A stretch of 64,000 nucleotides of DNA from Paraburkholderia eburnea (GCF_002917095.1 NZ_PQGA01000017.1:62001-126000), one strand, 5' to 3'. Shown: positions 32,932-42,094, counted from the first letter of the stretch. Program-made: numbers and translations. Notes: a model not told the origin generated them from the letters alone.

Positions 32932-35070
32932 TCAGCTCGCCGCGCCCATTGCCGGATCGCTGATGCTGTCCTTGCCTGTTTCCACGCGTCCCGCGAAACG
33001 GCGCGTCACGCCGTTTTCCGCCGCCAGCGTGAAGTCGTACCAGCCATTCGAGCCCGTGAGCGACCAGTACGGCTCGACCTGCATGCCGGCCGGGACGCTG
33101 TAAGTCCAAGGGCCGTCGGCGCGATAGGCGTTACTCGTGACCGTGACGCTGGTGGTCGACGTGCCCGTGTTCATGATGGTCAGATAGACGGCGTTGTTGG
33201 TCTCGTCGTAACACACGCGCACTTCGGGCTTCGGACCCGTTGCGGACGCAACGATGTTGCCGGTGAATTCGCGATGGAAGCCGTTCGGACCGAGCACCCA
33301 GAGGCTGTACGCGCCGCCGTCCGTGGTGGCGGGTGTCCAGATATCCGAGAGTTCCTTGCCCGCTTCCACGGTGTAGCGGCGCGGCGCGCGGTCCAGATGC
33401 AACTGGTCGTAGACATGGAATACCGCGCCCGCGCTGCCGGTATTGCTGAACACGAGCCACACGGCACCGTTTTGCGTATCGACGTTCGCGCTCGTGTGCA
33501 GGTGATAGGGCAGCGCGCGCGAGGGGCGCAACGCCAGCGCCTGTTGCGGCATCGTCTGTGCGGCGACCGACGGCACGGGCACCGCGCCCAGCGCGCTCTG
33601 CTGGGCGCTTTGCGCGTCGGCGGCGGCCTTGGTCGGCGCGGCGATCGCGGCGGGCGTGGCGTCGTTCGGCGTCGCGAAGTTGAAGCACGAGGTGAGGTCG
33701 CCGAATACGGCGCGCCGCCACGGGCTGATGTTCGGCTCGTACACGCCGAAGCGCGCTTCGAGAAAGCGCAGCACCGAGGTATGGTCGAACACCTGCGAGT
33801 TGACGAAGCCGCCCGTGCTCCACGGCGACACCACGAACATCGGCACGCGCGGGCCTGGGCCATAGGGCAGGCCGTCGGGTTGGAGCGGCGAGGAGTCGCC
33901 GGGCGGGTTCGGCACTGTGAAGTACTCGTACTGCGTCGTGACCGTGGATTTGCCCGCATAGGTGCCGTCGCCGTTGGGCGAGGGTGCGTCGGGCGGCGGC
34001 ATGTGATCGAAGAAGCAGTCGTTCTCGTCGTAATTGACGATGAGTACGGTCTTGCTCCACACGTCCGGGTTCGCGGTCAGCGCGTCGAGCAGCAATTGCA
34101 GGTAGTACGCGCCCTGGCCCGGCGTCGATGCGCCGGGGTGCTCGCAATAGGCCTGCGGCGACACGATCCAGCTCACCGGCGGCAGCTCTCCTGCGGCGAT
34201 ATCGTCGCGCAGCGCCTGCAAAAAGCCGCCATCGGGCATGGTGTTGCCGATGCCCTTGTAGAGCGGCGAGAGCGCCTCCATCGCGGCCGTATAGGGCGCA
34301 TTTGGCGAACCGGGAACGGTCTCGTTGACCTTGCGGAAGCTCGCGAAGCCGGCGAGCGGGTTGTCCGTATAGTTGTCGGGCTGGTTCTCGTAGACCTTCC
34401 AGCTCACCCCCGCGCCTTGCAGGCGCTCGGCATAGGTGGTCCACGTGAGGCCCGTCGCCGATGCGCCCAGGCTGTCCCAGCCATTGTTGTTCACCACCGC
34501 GTAGTTCGAGCCGGTCGGGCCGTTCGTGCCGGTCCACAGGAAGATGCGGTTCGAGTTCGTGCCGCCATGCAGCGAGCAATGGTACGCATCGCAGATCGTG
34601 AACGCGTTGGCCAGCGCGAAGTGAAACGGCAGATCGGCGGATTGCAGATAGCCCATCGATACATCGCCTTTCGACTTGGGCCATTGCGTCATGCGGCCGT
34701 TATCCCAGGCGCTATGCGCGTCGCTCCACGAATGCGCGCCGCCCGCGAGCAGCGCGTTGCCCTTGGTGCTGTCCAGATGGAACGGCAGCACGGTGCGGCT
34801 GCCGTCGCTCTGTTGCCAGACGTTGGTGCCGCCTGGCTGCGGGATCGTGAAGCGGTCGGCGAAACCACGCACGCCGGGCAGCGTACCGAGGTAATGGTCG
34901 AACGAGCGGTTTTCCTGCATGAAGATCACGACATGCTGGACGTCGTTGATCGTGCCGGTCGTGTTGTTCGCGGGAATCGCGAGCGCACGCCGGATCGCAG
35001 GCGGAAACAGGCTGAGCGACGCGCCCGCCGCGGCGGCGCGCAGGAAATTTCGGCGATCCATTGAAGTCAT
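32932..35070 (-). CDS. plc: Phosphocholine-specific phospholipase C
   Basis: A 712-residue secreted phosphoesterase of the acid-phosphatase-like bacterial PLC family. The Tat signal MDRRNFLRAAAAGASLSLFP indicates folded export. The catalytic N-terminal domain begins VVIFMQENRSFDHYLGTLPG (metal/nucleophile region) and contains ILIVNYDENDCFFDHMPPP. Two C-terminal repeated domains (DUF756; for example GAVWLVFSNTGSAGAVF and NAVYLTIMNTGTSTTSV) complete the PlcN/PlcH architecture and length. It hydrolyses phosphatidylcholine or sphingomyelin to phosphocholine. Starts at 35070 or at 35061 (MDRRNF) are both possible; neither has a strong ribosome-binding site. The two downstream-oriented neighbours are also exported phosphate-ester or lipoprotein genes. 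Confidence 0.92.
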   Translation of the reverse strand: MTSMDRRNFLRAAAAGASLSLFPPAIRRALAIPANNTTGTINDVQHVVIFMQENRSFDHYLGTLPGVRGFADRFTIPQPGGTNVWQQSDGSRTVLPFHLDSTKGNALLAGGAHSWSDAHSAWDNGRMTQWPKSKGDVSMGYLQSADLPFHFALANAFTICDAYHCSLHGGTNSNRIFLWTGTNGPTGSNYAVVNNNGWDSLGASATGLTWTTYAERLQGAGVSWKVYENQPDNYTDNPLAGFASFRKVNETVPGSPNAPYTAAMEALSPLYKGIGNTMPDGGFLQALRDDIAAGELPPVSWIVSPQAYCEHPGASTPGQGAYYLQLLLDALTANPDVWSKTVLIVNYDENDCFFDHMPPPDAPSPNGDGTYAGKSTVTTQYEYFTVPNPPGDSSPLQPDGLPYGPGPRVPMFVVSPWSTGGFVNSQVFDHTSVLRFLEARFGVYEPNISPWRRAVFGDLTSCFNFATPNDATPAAIAAPTKAAADAQSAQQSALGAVPVPSVAAQTMPQQALALRPSRALPYHLHTSANVDTQNGAVWLVFSNTGSAGAVFHVYDQLHLDRAPRRYTVEAGKELSDIWTPATTDGGAYSLWVLGPNGFHREFTGNIVASATGPKPEVRVCYDETNNAVYLTIMNTGTSTTSVTVTSNAYRADGPWTYSVPAGMQVEPYWSLTGSNGWYDFTLAAENGVTRRFAGRVETGKDSISDPAMGAAS

Positions 35071-35202
35071 GATGGGCGGTGTTTTTTGTGTGTTTGCGCG
35101 CGCACGCAGGCGCAGCCGGCGAGCCGGCGCGCGCGGGACGGTGTATTTCGGGGTGTGCCAGGCGACGCGAGCCGAGCGGTCTTTCCACGCGGCTCGCGCC
35201 GA

Positions 35203-35478
35203 TCAGGGCGCGCAGTCCAGTTGCGTGTTGAGCAAGGGCTGCGAGGCGGCGGTGCCCGATGCCGCGCAACTACCCGAGGCGGGCGCGGCCACGATGGCTA
35301 CGGGCGCGCTCGCGCCGCCCGCACCGGCGGCGGCCGTATTGGCCGTTGCGGCGCTGCTGCCCGATGCGCCGTTGCTGTTCGACCCGTCGCCGCAACCCGC
35401 GAGCGACGCGCCAAGCACCGCGGCAAGAAAGACCCCTGCGCCGAAGCGATATTGTTGATTCGTGAAGGCGTTGTTCAT
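35203..35478 (-). CDS. Small Ser/Ala-rich lipoprotein
   Basis: A 91-residue lipoprotein between the two phosphoesterase genes. The lipobox is LAGC (GASLAGCGDGSNS), followed by a low-complexity Ser/Ala/Asn linker and a short Cys-containing end (SGSCAASGTAASQPLLNTQLDC). No enzymatic domain. The start MNNAFTNQQYRFGAG at 35478 is preferred over the longer frame. It may act as a surface tether or small accessory factor of the adjacent enzymes; function unknown. Confidence 0.7.
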   Translation of the reverse strand: MNNAFTNQQYRFGAGVFLAAVLGASLAGCGDGSNSNGASGSSAATANTAAAGAGGASAPVAIVAAPASGSCAASGTAASQPLLNTQLDCAP

Positions 35479-35500
35479 CGTCGAATATCTCAAGGCAAGA

Positions 35501-37609
35501 TCAAGGCAAAAGCGTGGAGAGCGGTTTGCCCGAGCCGTAGACAGTCTGCAATTCGGCTTCCGTGACGGTGCGCTTCCAGAAGGCGAGGTCGCCGAACGAC
35601 TGCACATCGGGCGGCGTCGCCGCGCACTTGCCGGCCGTGTAAGGCGGCGTGTCCTTGCAGGCGTTCATGTAGTACTGGCCCGTGCCGTCCTCGTTCAGCC
35701 CGAATACGCCGAGTCCCGGCAGCTTCGCCACGTTCGCCGTGACCGACGTGGTGTACTTCTGTTCGCCGAGCACCGGATCGAACACATAGCCCGTCATCGT
35801 CTTGCCCGTCGTGTCGATGGTGAGCGCGACATAGGCCCACTTGTTGGCCGTGACCGTCGCCGAGTTCATATCGTTGCGCGTACTACCATCGCCGATATTG
35901 AAGCGCACGTTGCAGCTCGTGCTCGATCCCGGGAACAGGCCGATGGCGATCCCTGCGTTGCCGCCCGAGTAATAGTTCTTGTTCGACAGGATCGGCGTGC
36001 CGTTGCCCGTGAGGTTCTGGCACGACGTCATGAACCAGAAGCCCAGCGTGAACTGCGCCTGCGTCGTCACGTCATTGGTCTGCTGCAGACGATAGCCGTC
36101 GAAACCGTTGCTATCGACGATGCTCGTGTCGATTTTCAGGCCCTTGCCGCCGAACGGATCGGCCGTGAGCGAGCCGCCGTCCGCATCCGTCGCCCAGGCG
36201 GCGAGCGTGCTGGCGCTCATCCTGTCGATGGCCGGCAGCGCGCCGAACGGATAGTAGGTGGACAGGCCGTTCGTGAGCGTGGTGGCAAGTGGGGGAGGCG
36301 GAGGCGGTGGTGGCGGCGGCGCGACATAGGCCACGCGGATCAGCGACGCAACTGGCGCGGCGCCTGCGGCCACCGCATAGTTGAACGTATAAGCGCCGGT
36401 GGTGCTCACGCCCAGATTGCTGTCCGTAAAGGTCGTCGTGCCCGCGGGCAGCGTGGCGATCTGCTGGCCGTCGCGCAGCACGGTGATCGCACCGGCGCTC
36501 GGCGCGGTCCACGTGAGCACCGTGCTGGCGTTGTCGCTGCCCGTTACGCCGCCCAGTTGCGAGACCGGCTGCTGGCCCGTCAATTCGCCGCCATCGAGCG
36601 CATACGTCGCCGCGCCCGGCAGCGCGCTTCGCCATGCAAGGAGGGTGGGCGTGATATCGGCAATGCTCGCACGCGTATACAGGTCCGCTAGCGAAGTGGG
36701 CGCGGCGCTGCTGCCCGTGCGAGCGTTGCCCTGCACATTCATGCCGATGAAGCTGGTCGATTCCGGCGCGAGCGGCAGGCCATCCGTGCCGCCCGCCGCG
36801 TTCAGGCCGTGGCTTGCGCTCACCATCACGAGCCAGTTTTCGCCGCTGCGTTGCGCCGTTTCGGCGATCAGCGTGCCCACGGCGCTGTCGAGTTGCGTGA
36901 GCGTGCTGGCGTAGTTGGACGAATTGAGGCCCCAGTTCAGCGCGGCGTCCTGCGCTGAATGATATTGCGCGACGACGAGCGAATAGCCGTTGTCGATCAT
37001 GCTCAAGCCTTGCTTCGTCACGCAGCTGTCCACGGACGCGCAGTTGACGACGCTGTCGAGATAGCCCGCGTTCTGGTCGGCTGCGAGGATCGCGGCGAAA
37101 CCCGGCGAATCGACGGCCGCGCCCAGCGTGCCCGCGCCCGCCGCTTTGAGCATCGAGAATACGGTGGGCGCGTGCAGCGCCTGACCCGAAGCATCGGAAT
37201 TGATCTGGTGACGATCGGCCCACGTGCCGGTGACCAGCGTGGCCCAGCCTGGCGTGTCTAGGTTTGGCTGCTGGCTGAGCGTGCTGTTCACGCCGCCGCT
37301 ATAGGCAGGCGCGAAGTTGAGCTTCGCAAGGTTCGGCAGCTTGCCGGCCGCGATCGCTGTGGTGAGCGCGTTGTACGTCACGCCATCCAGTTCGATCACC
37401 AGCATCTTGTTGACCAGCGCGGTGTTGCTGCCCGTGCCGCTCGCACTGATGTTGCCCGTCGCGTTGTTCGTGGCGCTCGAATTCACCGGTGTGCCCGACG
37501 ATTGCGTCGCTTCGCCACCGCATCCCGCGAGTGCGCCAGCGAGCGCAAGCCCGCAAAGCGCCTGCACGGTTGCAGCGGCGACTGCGCTCCTGGCTGCCTG
37601 CCTTGTCAT
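35501..37609 (-). CDS. Lipoprotein phosphodiesterase/alkaline-phosphatase-like enzyme with LamG domain
   Basis: About 702 residues from MTRQAARSAVAA at 37609. A lipobox (ALAGCGGEA) anchors it to a membrane. The N-terminal ~400 residues are an alkaline-phosphatase-superfamily phosphodiesterase: KMLVIELDGVTYNALTTAIA and LDTPGWATLVTGTWADRHQ (nucleophile Thr region). A fibronectin-like part and a run of ten prolines (PPPPPPPPPP) lead to a C-terminal concanavalin/LamG-type domain (FTLGFWFMTSCQNLTGNGTP, WAYVALTIDTTGKTMTGYVF). This enzyme-plus-lectin-fold layout suggests hydrolysis of a phosphoester on a bound glycan or glycolipid. It lies in the same direction as the lipoprotein and phospholipase C genes, a plausible phosphate-scavenging group. 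Confidence 0.8.
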   Translation of the reverse strand: MTRQAARSAVAAATVQALCGLALAGALAGCGGEATQSSGTPVNSSATNNATGNISASGTGSNTALVNKMLVIELDGVTYNALTTAIAAGKLPNLAKLNFAPAYSGGVNSTLSQQPNLDTPGWATLVTGTWADRHQINSDASGQALHAPTVFSMLKAAGAGTLGAAVDSPGFAAILAADQNAGYLDSVVNCASVDSCVTKQGLSMIDNGYSLVVAQYHSAQDAALNWGLNSSNYASTLTQLDSAVGTLIAETAQRSGENWLVMVSASHGLNAAGGTDGLPLAPESTSFIGMNVQGNARTGSSAAPTSLADLYTRASIADITPTLLAWRSALPGAATYALDGGELTGQQPVSQLGGVTGSDNASTVLTWTAPSAGAITVLRDGQQIATLPAGTTTFTDSNLGVSTTGAYTFNYAVAAGAAPVASLIRVAYVAPPPPPPPPPPLATTLTNGLSTYYPFGALPAIDRMSASTLAAWATDADGGSLTADPFGGKGLKIDTSIVDSNGFDGYRLQQTNDVTTQAQFTLGFWFMTSCQNLTGNGTPILSNKNYYSGGNAGIAIGLFPGSSTSCNVRFNIGDGSTRNDMNSATVTANKWAYVALTIDTTGKTMTGYVFDPVLGEQKYTTSVTANVAKLPGLGVFGLNEDGTGQYYMNACKDTPPYTAGKCAATPPDVQSFGDLAFWKRTVTEAELQTVYGSGKPLSTLLP

Positions 37610-37708
37610 CGTTTGTCCCCTGCCGTTCATATCGCCGGACAGTCCGTCGAATGCAGGGGATCTTACGAAGCTGGTAAGACGTGCTTATTTCGTTTTACGC
37701 AAGATTAC

Positions 37709-38602
37709 CTATAGGCGTATCGGCATTTTTGGGGTGAGGGCAAGCGTCTCATTGAGCGTCGCCATAAAAGCGAGCATGAGGCGCGTGTTTGCGCGGCTGC
37801 GCAAATGGTAGAGATATTCGTGGACCACCGGACCCTCGGGCGCGATTGGCACAGCGACCAGCGACGCGCCGCGCGGCACTTCACCCGATGGCATGAGCGC
37901 GCAGCCCAGCCCGTGACGGATCGCTTCGCAGATCGCTTCGCGACCGCCGATTTCGATCAGCGCCGCGGGTTCGATGGCGTGACGCGCGAGCGCGGCTTCG
38001 GTCGCATCGCGCGTGCGCGAGCCGGGTTCGCGCAGCAGCAGCGTTTCTGACCTGAGCACGCCCAGTTCGACCGCTCCTTTGCCCGCGAGCGGATGTTCGG
38101 GCGCGACGACCAGCACGAGCTGGTCGTGAGCGATGCGGTGGCATACGAGACTCGGGTCATCCACGGCATTCGATGACACCGCCACATCGACGCGAAATTC
38201 CATCAGTGAATCGAGCACGCCTTGCGAGTTGTCGATCTCGATGCCGAGTTGCACATGGGGATAGCGGCGGCGAAACGCGGCGATGGTGGGGAGAATGTAG
38301 TAAGGACCCGTCGCCCCCAGCCTGAAACTGCCTGCAAAAAGCTCGCGCTCGTTGCGCAGCGCGAAGTCGATGTCGTGCTCGGTCTGCATCATCCGGTCGA
38401 TGAGCGGCATGAGCGTCGCGCCCGTCTGCGTGAGATCGAGCCGGCTGCCGCGCCGGAAAAACAGCTCGACGCCGTATCGCTTTTCGAGCTGCTGGATGCG
38501 TGAGGTGACGGTGGGCTGGCTTACGTCGAGGCGCCTGGCGGCAGCGGTGATGCTGCCTTGCCGGACGGTCTCGTAAAATGCGGCCAGTAACGAAGCGAGC
38601 AT
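37709..38602 (-). CDS. LysR-family transcriptional regulator
   Basis: A 297-residue regulator. The N-terminal winged helix is MLASLLAAFYETVRQGSITA followed by AARRLDVSQPTVTSRIQQLE and RYGVELFFRRG; the C-terminal part is the usual two-lobed effector domain (SFRLGATGPYYILPTIAAFR, GLGCALMPSG). I chose ATG 38602 because family similarity begins there; GTG 38626 would add eight residues. It lies upstream of, and in the same direction as, the phosphodiesterase gene, so it may control that group. The effector is unknown. Confidence 0.86.
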   Translation of the reverse strand: MLASLLAAFYETVRQGSITAAARRLDVSQPTVTSRIQQLEKRYGVELFFRRGSRLDLTQTGATLMPLIDRMMQTEHDIDFALRNERELFAGSFRLGATGPYYILPTIAAFRRRYPHVQLGIEIDNSQGVLDSLMEFRVDVAVSSNAVDDPSLVCHRIAHDQLVLVVAPEHPLAGKGAVELGVLRSETLLLREPGSRTRDATEAALARHAIEPAALIEIGGREAICEAIRHGLGCALMPSGEVPRGASLVAVPIAPEGPVVHEYLYHLRSRANTRLMLAFMATLNETLALTPKMPIRL

Positions 38603-38885
38603 GTTCGTGCGTAAAATGGCCGTCACTTTACTGTGCTAATGCGACGATTTTGTTACAGCCTTGCGGCGGCGGCAAGGTTTGCGTTCCGCCTGAACCGGTT
38701 GACGGATCGGTCCTGATATCGGGGGAATCGTTAGGTTATCGAACTAGTCATCGCGGTAATCGACAATGAATCATTTTCCTCTTGCCGGTGCTAGCATGCG
38801 ATGACACGCGGTTGGACCGCTTGCGCATGACAGAATGATCGTATGAATCTGGCCTGACAATTCAACATTGAAGGGAAGACAGACG

Positions 38886-39299
38886 ATGCACCAAGTCAGT
38901 ATCGACCATGCCTGGGAATACACCCTCACGCTGCTGGGCGGCGGCTCCGTTCTACATGATGGCGTGCATGACAAAGCGTGTCACGCCGCGAACGGTCTTT
39001 CCAGAACGGCACAATCCGACATCATGGACGCCGCTCCCGCGCGACGCGCCAATCTGTCTTTCGTGGAGGTTTGCAAGGACAAGCTGATTTCCGTGTCGTG
39101 GAGCGATTCCACGAGCGGGCATTATACGGAGCAGCTTTGGCGCCTGTGCATCGCGCGAAAACGCGGCCAGTGCGCGCTCACGGGCAGCAATATCCAGCGA
39201 GGCGACAAGATCTATCGTCCTTTCGTGCGCGGCACCACGCCCGTCAACGCGGACTGGGCCGTGCTCGCGTCGGCAATGGAAATAGAACCAGACGAATAA
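38886..39299 (+). CDS. DUF3331 domain protein
   Basis: A 137-residue cytoplasmic protein starting MHQVSIDHAWEYTLTLLGGG. The C-terminal half LWRLCIARKRGQCALTGSNIQRGDKIYRPF has the Cys and the RGxCALTGxxIxRGDxIYRP pattern of DUF3331, a family I know mainly from Burkholderia and relatives, of unknown function. GGGAAG lies about ten bases before the ATG; an upstream in-frame TTG at 38868 is less likely. The 283 bases between it and the LysR gene hold a divergent promoter region but no other gene that I can see. Confidence 0.75.
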   Translation: MHQVSIDHAWEYTLTLLGGGSVLHDGVHDKACHAANGLSRTAQSDIMDAAPARRANLSFVEVCKDKLISVSWSDSTSGHYTEQLWRLCIARKRGQCALTGSNIQRGDKIYRPFVRGTTPVNADWAVLASAMEIEPDE

Positions 39300-39310
39300 G
39301 ACAGATCCTG

Positions 39311-39520
39311 TCAGTGGCGGCCTTGATCGCCTTCGCGGACCTTGCCATTGAAGACGCGATATTGCATGGCGTCGTAGATCAGGATGATCGGCAGGACGAT
39401 GACGGTGCCGACGAGCGCGAAGAGCTGGTTCGAATGACTCGACGACGCTTCCCGGATCGTGAGCGTTGGCGGAATGATGTATGTCCTGATGAGCAGCAGC
39501 ACGTTTTCGGCGCCCAGCAC
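39311..39520 (-). pseudogene. cydB: cydB remnant (cytochrome bd oxidase subunit II, C-terminus)
   Basis: The minus-strand frame reads LLIRTYIIPPTLTIREASSS, then LFALVGTVIVLPIILIYDAM and QYRVFNGKVREGD. This matches the end of CydB-type subunits (VPPxxTIWxAA...LVG..V.LPIIL.Y....YxVFxGKV). Only about 65 of ~340 residues remain, with no earlier helices and no cydA next to it. The start used here is a GTG and probably not functional. It is the remnant of a deleted terminal-oxidase operon. Confidence 0.65.
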
Positions 39521-39550
39521 GTCGGCGTCTTCCTTGACACCGTCATAAAG

Positions 39551-39772
39551 TGAATGAAACGGCGCCCCGTTGGGGGCTGGGTTTTAGTTTAGGTAGTGAG
39601 GTCGGAGAAACAGGAAATAAACGAAAGACTCCTGATTTTCCGTATTTTTTTGATCGAATGGATATGTTATTTAAAAATAAATTGTTAATGCGCGTTATTT
39701 TCCTTCTCATGTTTTATAAAATATAATCGGTTGTCAAACATCAGCGGAATATCGCCAGCCTTTGAAGCTGGA
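39551..39772. other. AT-rich spacer
   Basis: About 220 bases of markedly AT-rich DNA, especially 39640-39730, lie between the cydB remnant and the stop of the membrane protein gene. I see no gene. Such low-GC patches in a high-GC genome are typical H-NS-type binding targets and deletion scars. Confidence 0.45.
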
Positions 39773-40300
39773 CTAGTTGACAGACTGATCGCCTGGCTTC
39801 AATGCCATAGGACCGAAGAACATGGCCTTGAACCTGTCACGACCGATAACACGGGCCAGTTCGGCAAGTACGCAATAGTTGAGGATGAGCGTCACCAGCA
39901 GGATCTGGATCGCAATGAAGTGTGGCCAGTTGAGTTCGGCGAGTAGTCTGTGATTGGCGGCGGCCAGTCCCGGGGTTTCCTTCCAGTAGTCATACAGGTG
40001 CTCAAGGTAGTGCACGAGCAATGCCACGAGGGAGTAGATCAGCGTCTTCCAGCCGGCATTCCAGATCAGCGGCTTCTCGGGAAACCGGTTGATGAAAGGC
40101 AACATGTTGGCGATCAGCACCGACTTGCCGAGCACGAGGGCCGCGATGGTCACGGAAATCGACGTCGGCAGGGATATGCCGGTTCCCCACGTCGTTAGCG
40201 TGCGAATGATCGCGACAATGTGGAGGATGACAAAGAAAAAAATCGTCGGGGGCAGCATCTCCAGGAATTCATGTTTGATCGTGGCGGTCAGCTTGCTCAT
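39773..40300 (-). CDS. Hypothetical four-helix membrane protein
   Basis: A 175-residue inner-membrane protein with about four hydrophobic segments: MLPPTIFFFVILHIVAIIRT, SISVTIAALVLGKSVLIANM, WKTLIYSLVALLVHYLEHLY and FIAIQILLVTLILNYCVLAE. The loops include HYLEHLYDYWKE with several His and acidic residues, which could bind heme or metal, but this is speculation. GGAGGG six bases before the ATG gives strong initiation. I do not recognise the family. It is next to the cydB remnant in the same direction, so it may once have been part of a respiratory operon. Confidence 0.7.
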   Translation of the reverse strand: MSKLTATIKHEFLEMLPPTIFFFVILHIVAIIRTLTTWGTGISLPTSISVTIAALVLGKSVLIANMLPFINRFPEKPLIWNAGWKTLIYSLVALLVHYLEHLYDYWKETPGLAAANHRLLAELNWPHFIAIQILLVTLILNYCVLAELARVIGRDRFKAMFFGPMALKPGDQSVN

Positions 40301-40329
40301 ATTTCCCTCCGGCGATAAATACTTCGTTT

Positions 40330-40351
40330 TTATTCAGATCATGCTGAATAA
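40330..40351. promoter_or_regulatory. Inverted repeat TTATTCAG-N6-CTGAATAA
   Basis: A perfect 8-bp inverted repeat 30 bases before the ATG of the membrane protein gene. It could be a regulator-binding site or a 5'-leader hairpin. Confidence 0.45.
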
Positions 40352-40836
40352 CGCGAGATTCTCCTGAAACACAGATGGCTCCATCAATAAACAAGATAGC
40401 ACGCTGGTCGCCTCGCCTATACGCACCCTGCCAGTCGGTGTGCTGCGATTCTGCGGCTTTCGGCATGCGGGATTATTTGTTAACTATCCGGATTTCATGG
40501 ATTTCTGCCAGAATCCCATAGATCGGAGCATTGCGTCATAAAATCTAAGAAATCAATCATCAAAAGATTTTTCTGACAGATTGACTGGATCAAGGTAAAG
40601 CGGAAGCGGACGGCGATTCATGATGGACGAGGGGCAGCCTGTTTGTTTTACTGGCAATTTCAGCCGCAACATCATATATTCCCCGGAACCGTGAGATCGG
40701 GATGCCGTGGGAAAGGTAATCACAGCGAAAGCGTCAAGCTGGACGCACTGGGTTTGGTGGTTTCCCCACGCAATGCGCCGACACGGGCGTCAACTGATGG
40801 TACGACAGACTGTAGCACCACACTTGAGGATGAAGG
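40352..40836. other. Long intergenic regulatory region before the H-NS-family gene
   Basis: Nearly 500 bases with no supported gene between divergent genes. It includes an AT-rich section with an inverted repeat AAAATCT (40540-40546) and AGATTTT (40565-40571), and a higher-GC section next to the H-NS-family start with a good ribosome-binding site (GAGGATGAAGG). Short frames here have no recognisable protein features. Confidence 0.45.
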
Positions 40837-41148
40837 ATGGCCACAAAATCTGGTAACAACCTCGCACAGATGCGCGAACAACTCGCCGCACTTCAACAGC
40901 AGATCGAGGCAGCAGAAAACGAAGGACGGGTGAAGGCAATCGAACAAATTCACTCGATCATGGACGAATACAATCTCACGCCTGACGATCTCGTTCGAAA
41001 GCGCACGCGCGGCCCCAACAGGAAAGCGGCTCACCCCGTTGAGCCTAAATACCTGGATCCGAAAACCGGCGCGACCTGGAGCGGCCGCGGCCGCGAGCCC
41101 GTCTGGATCAAGGGCAAGAACCGCGAACGATTCCTGATCGAGAAATAA
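40837..41148 (+). CDS. H-NS-family nucleoid protein
   Basis: A 103-residue H-NS/BpH3-like protein. The N-terminal ~45 residues form the oligomerising coiled coil (QMREQLAALQQQIEAAENEG), a linker rich in Lys/Arg follows (RKRTRGPNRKAAHPVEPKY), and the C-terminal DNA-binding domain has the AT-hook-like core DPKTGATWSGRGREPVWIKG. It binds AT-rich DNA in the minor groove and silences foreign genes. Start is supported by a strong ribosome-binding site. It has its own terminator and stands alone. Confidence 0.93.
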   Translation: MATKSGNNLAQMREQLAALQQQIEAAENEGRVKAIEQIHSIMDEYNLTPDDLVRKRTRGPNRKAAHPVEPKYLDPKTGATWSGRGREPVWIKGKNRERFLIEK

Positions 41149-41152
41149 AAAA

Positions 41153-41178
41153 ATGCCGCCTCGACAGGCGGCATTTTT
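41153..41178 (+). terminator. Intrinsic terminator of the H-NS-family gene
   Basis: AATGCCGCCT-CGAC-AGGCGGCATTTTT, a perfect 9-bp stem with a T-tail, four bases after the stop; it is nearly symmetric and may also act on the minus strand. Confidence 0.9.
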
Positions 41179-41237
41179 CATCAAACTGCACGCGCAGAAG
41201 AGCACACGCAAAAGCGGCCCTTGTTGTTATGCGGCTT

Positions 41238-42044
41238 TTACTTCGTGTAATCGATCAGCGTTTTCAGGTCCGTCACGCTATAGGCCATCGAACCGCGATA
41301 ACCCGCGCCCACGCGCAGCGGTTGAAGATCGGCGATCTCTTCGCCCTGCGCGGGCGGGAACGTCAGTTGGCCTGCGCCGCTCCACACGTCGGCGATCTTC
41401 GCGTTATCCATCACCGATAGCACCGGTTCGTTGACCGCCGCGGCGTCGTGCTGGCCTGCGGCGAGGCGCGGGAAGTAGCGCAGATTGACGACCGGACGGC
41501 CCGCGATGCCGAGTTTCGACACGTCTGCAACGGCCTTCTCGAGTTTCACTTCGGCACGCGCGAGACGCTGTCCAGCCGAGGACGCCGTCGCCGCGAAACG
41601 CGTGCCCGCCGCAACGGGCGCTGCCGCCGGGCTTTGCGCCGTGAACGTGCGCGTCTGATGGACCTGGCCGTAGCGCTTCGGGAAGCCCTGGATCAGGCCG
41701 CGCATCATGGCCGAATCGTTGTCCACGAAGATATACGGGCAGAAGGACACCGGCTTGCCGTCGTGCAGCGCGTCGACGAGAATGAAAAACTCGCGGTATT
41801 GATAGCGCGCCGGATCGAGCATTTCGTCGTTGTTCGACGTGAATTGCCAGTCGATGAAGAGCGCGCTCGCATGGCCCGGCGACGCCGGATCGAGCGTCAG
41901 GCCTTTGGGCAGGACCGCCTCGATGGCAGCGGGATCGGCCCAGAATTCGACGAGGACGAAGTCGCCCGCATAGTGCCAGGGCGGCGGCGGTGCGATGCTC
42001 GACAGGCCATGGGGAGAAAGCGGGACGGCATAAGGCGTATTCAT
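41238..42044 (-). CDS. Acetoacetate decarboxylase-family enzyme
   Basis: A 268-residue member of the ADC family. The Schiff-base lysine is probably Lys123 in LIQGFPKRYGQ, the position of the catalytic Lys in acetoacetate decarboxylase (GxPKK/R). Other family stretches are ALFIDWQFTS and GKPVSFCPYIFVDND. Members decarboxylate acetoacetate or act as aldolase-dehydratases on 2-oxoacids. It lies 50 bases after the ThDP-enzyme gene in the same operon, so its substrate may be that enzyme's product or precursor rather than acetoacetate. The exact reaction is uncertain. Confidence 0.82.
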   Translation of the reverse strand: MNTPYAVPLSPHGLSSIAPPPPWHYAGDFVLVEFWADPAAIEAVLPKGLTLDPASPGHASALFIDWQFTSNNDEMLDPARYQYREFFILVDALHDGKPVSFCPYIFVDNDSAMMRGLIQGFPKRYGQVHQTRTFTAQSPAAAPVAAGTRFAATASSAGQRLARAEVKLEKAVADVSKLGIAGRPVVNLRYFPRLAAGQHDAAAVNEPVLSVMDNAKIADVWSGAGQLTFPPAQGEEIADLQPLRVGAGYRGSMAYSVTDLKTLIDYTK

Positions 42045-42094
42045 GAGGATTCCAGATTGATGTAAAAGAAAGGTCGGCGCCGTGAGGCATCAGG

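Noticed and set aside
32890..35064. 724-codon open frame on the plus strand
   Set aside because: Antisense to the phospholipase C gene; composition is Arg/Val/Ala-rich without hydrophobic core or motifs.
40269..40466. 65-codon minus-strand frame over the membrane gene's leader
   Set aside because: Overlaps the start of the better supported 39773-40300 gene and lacks a ribosome-binding site.
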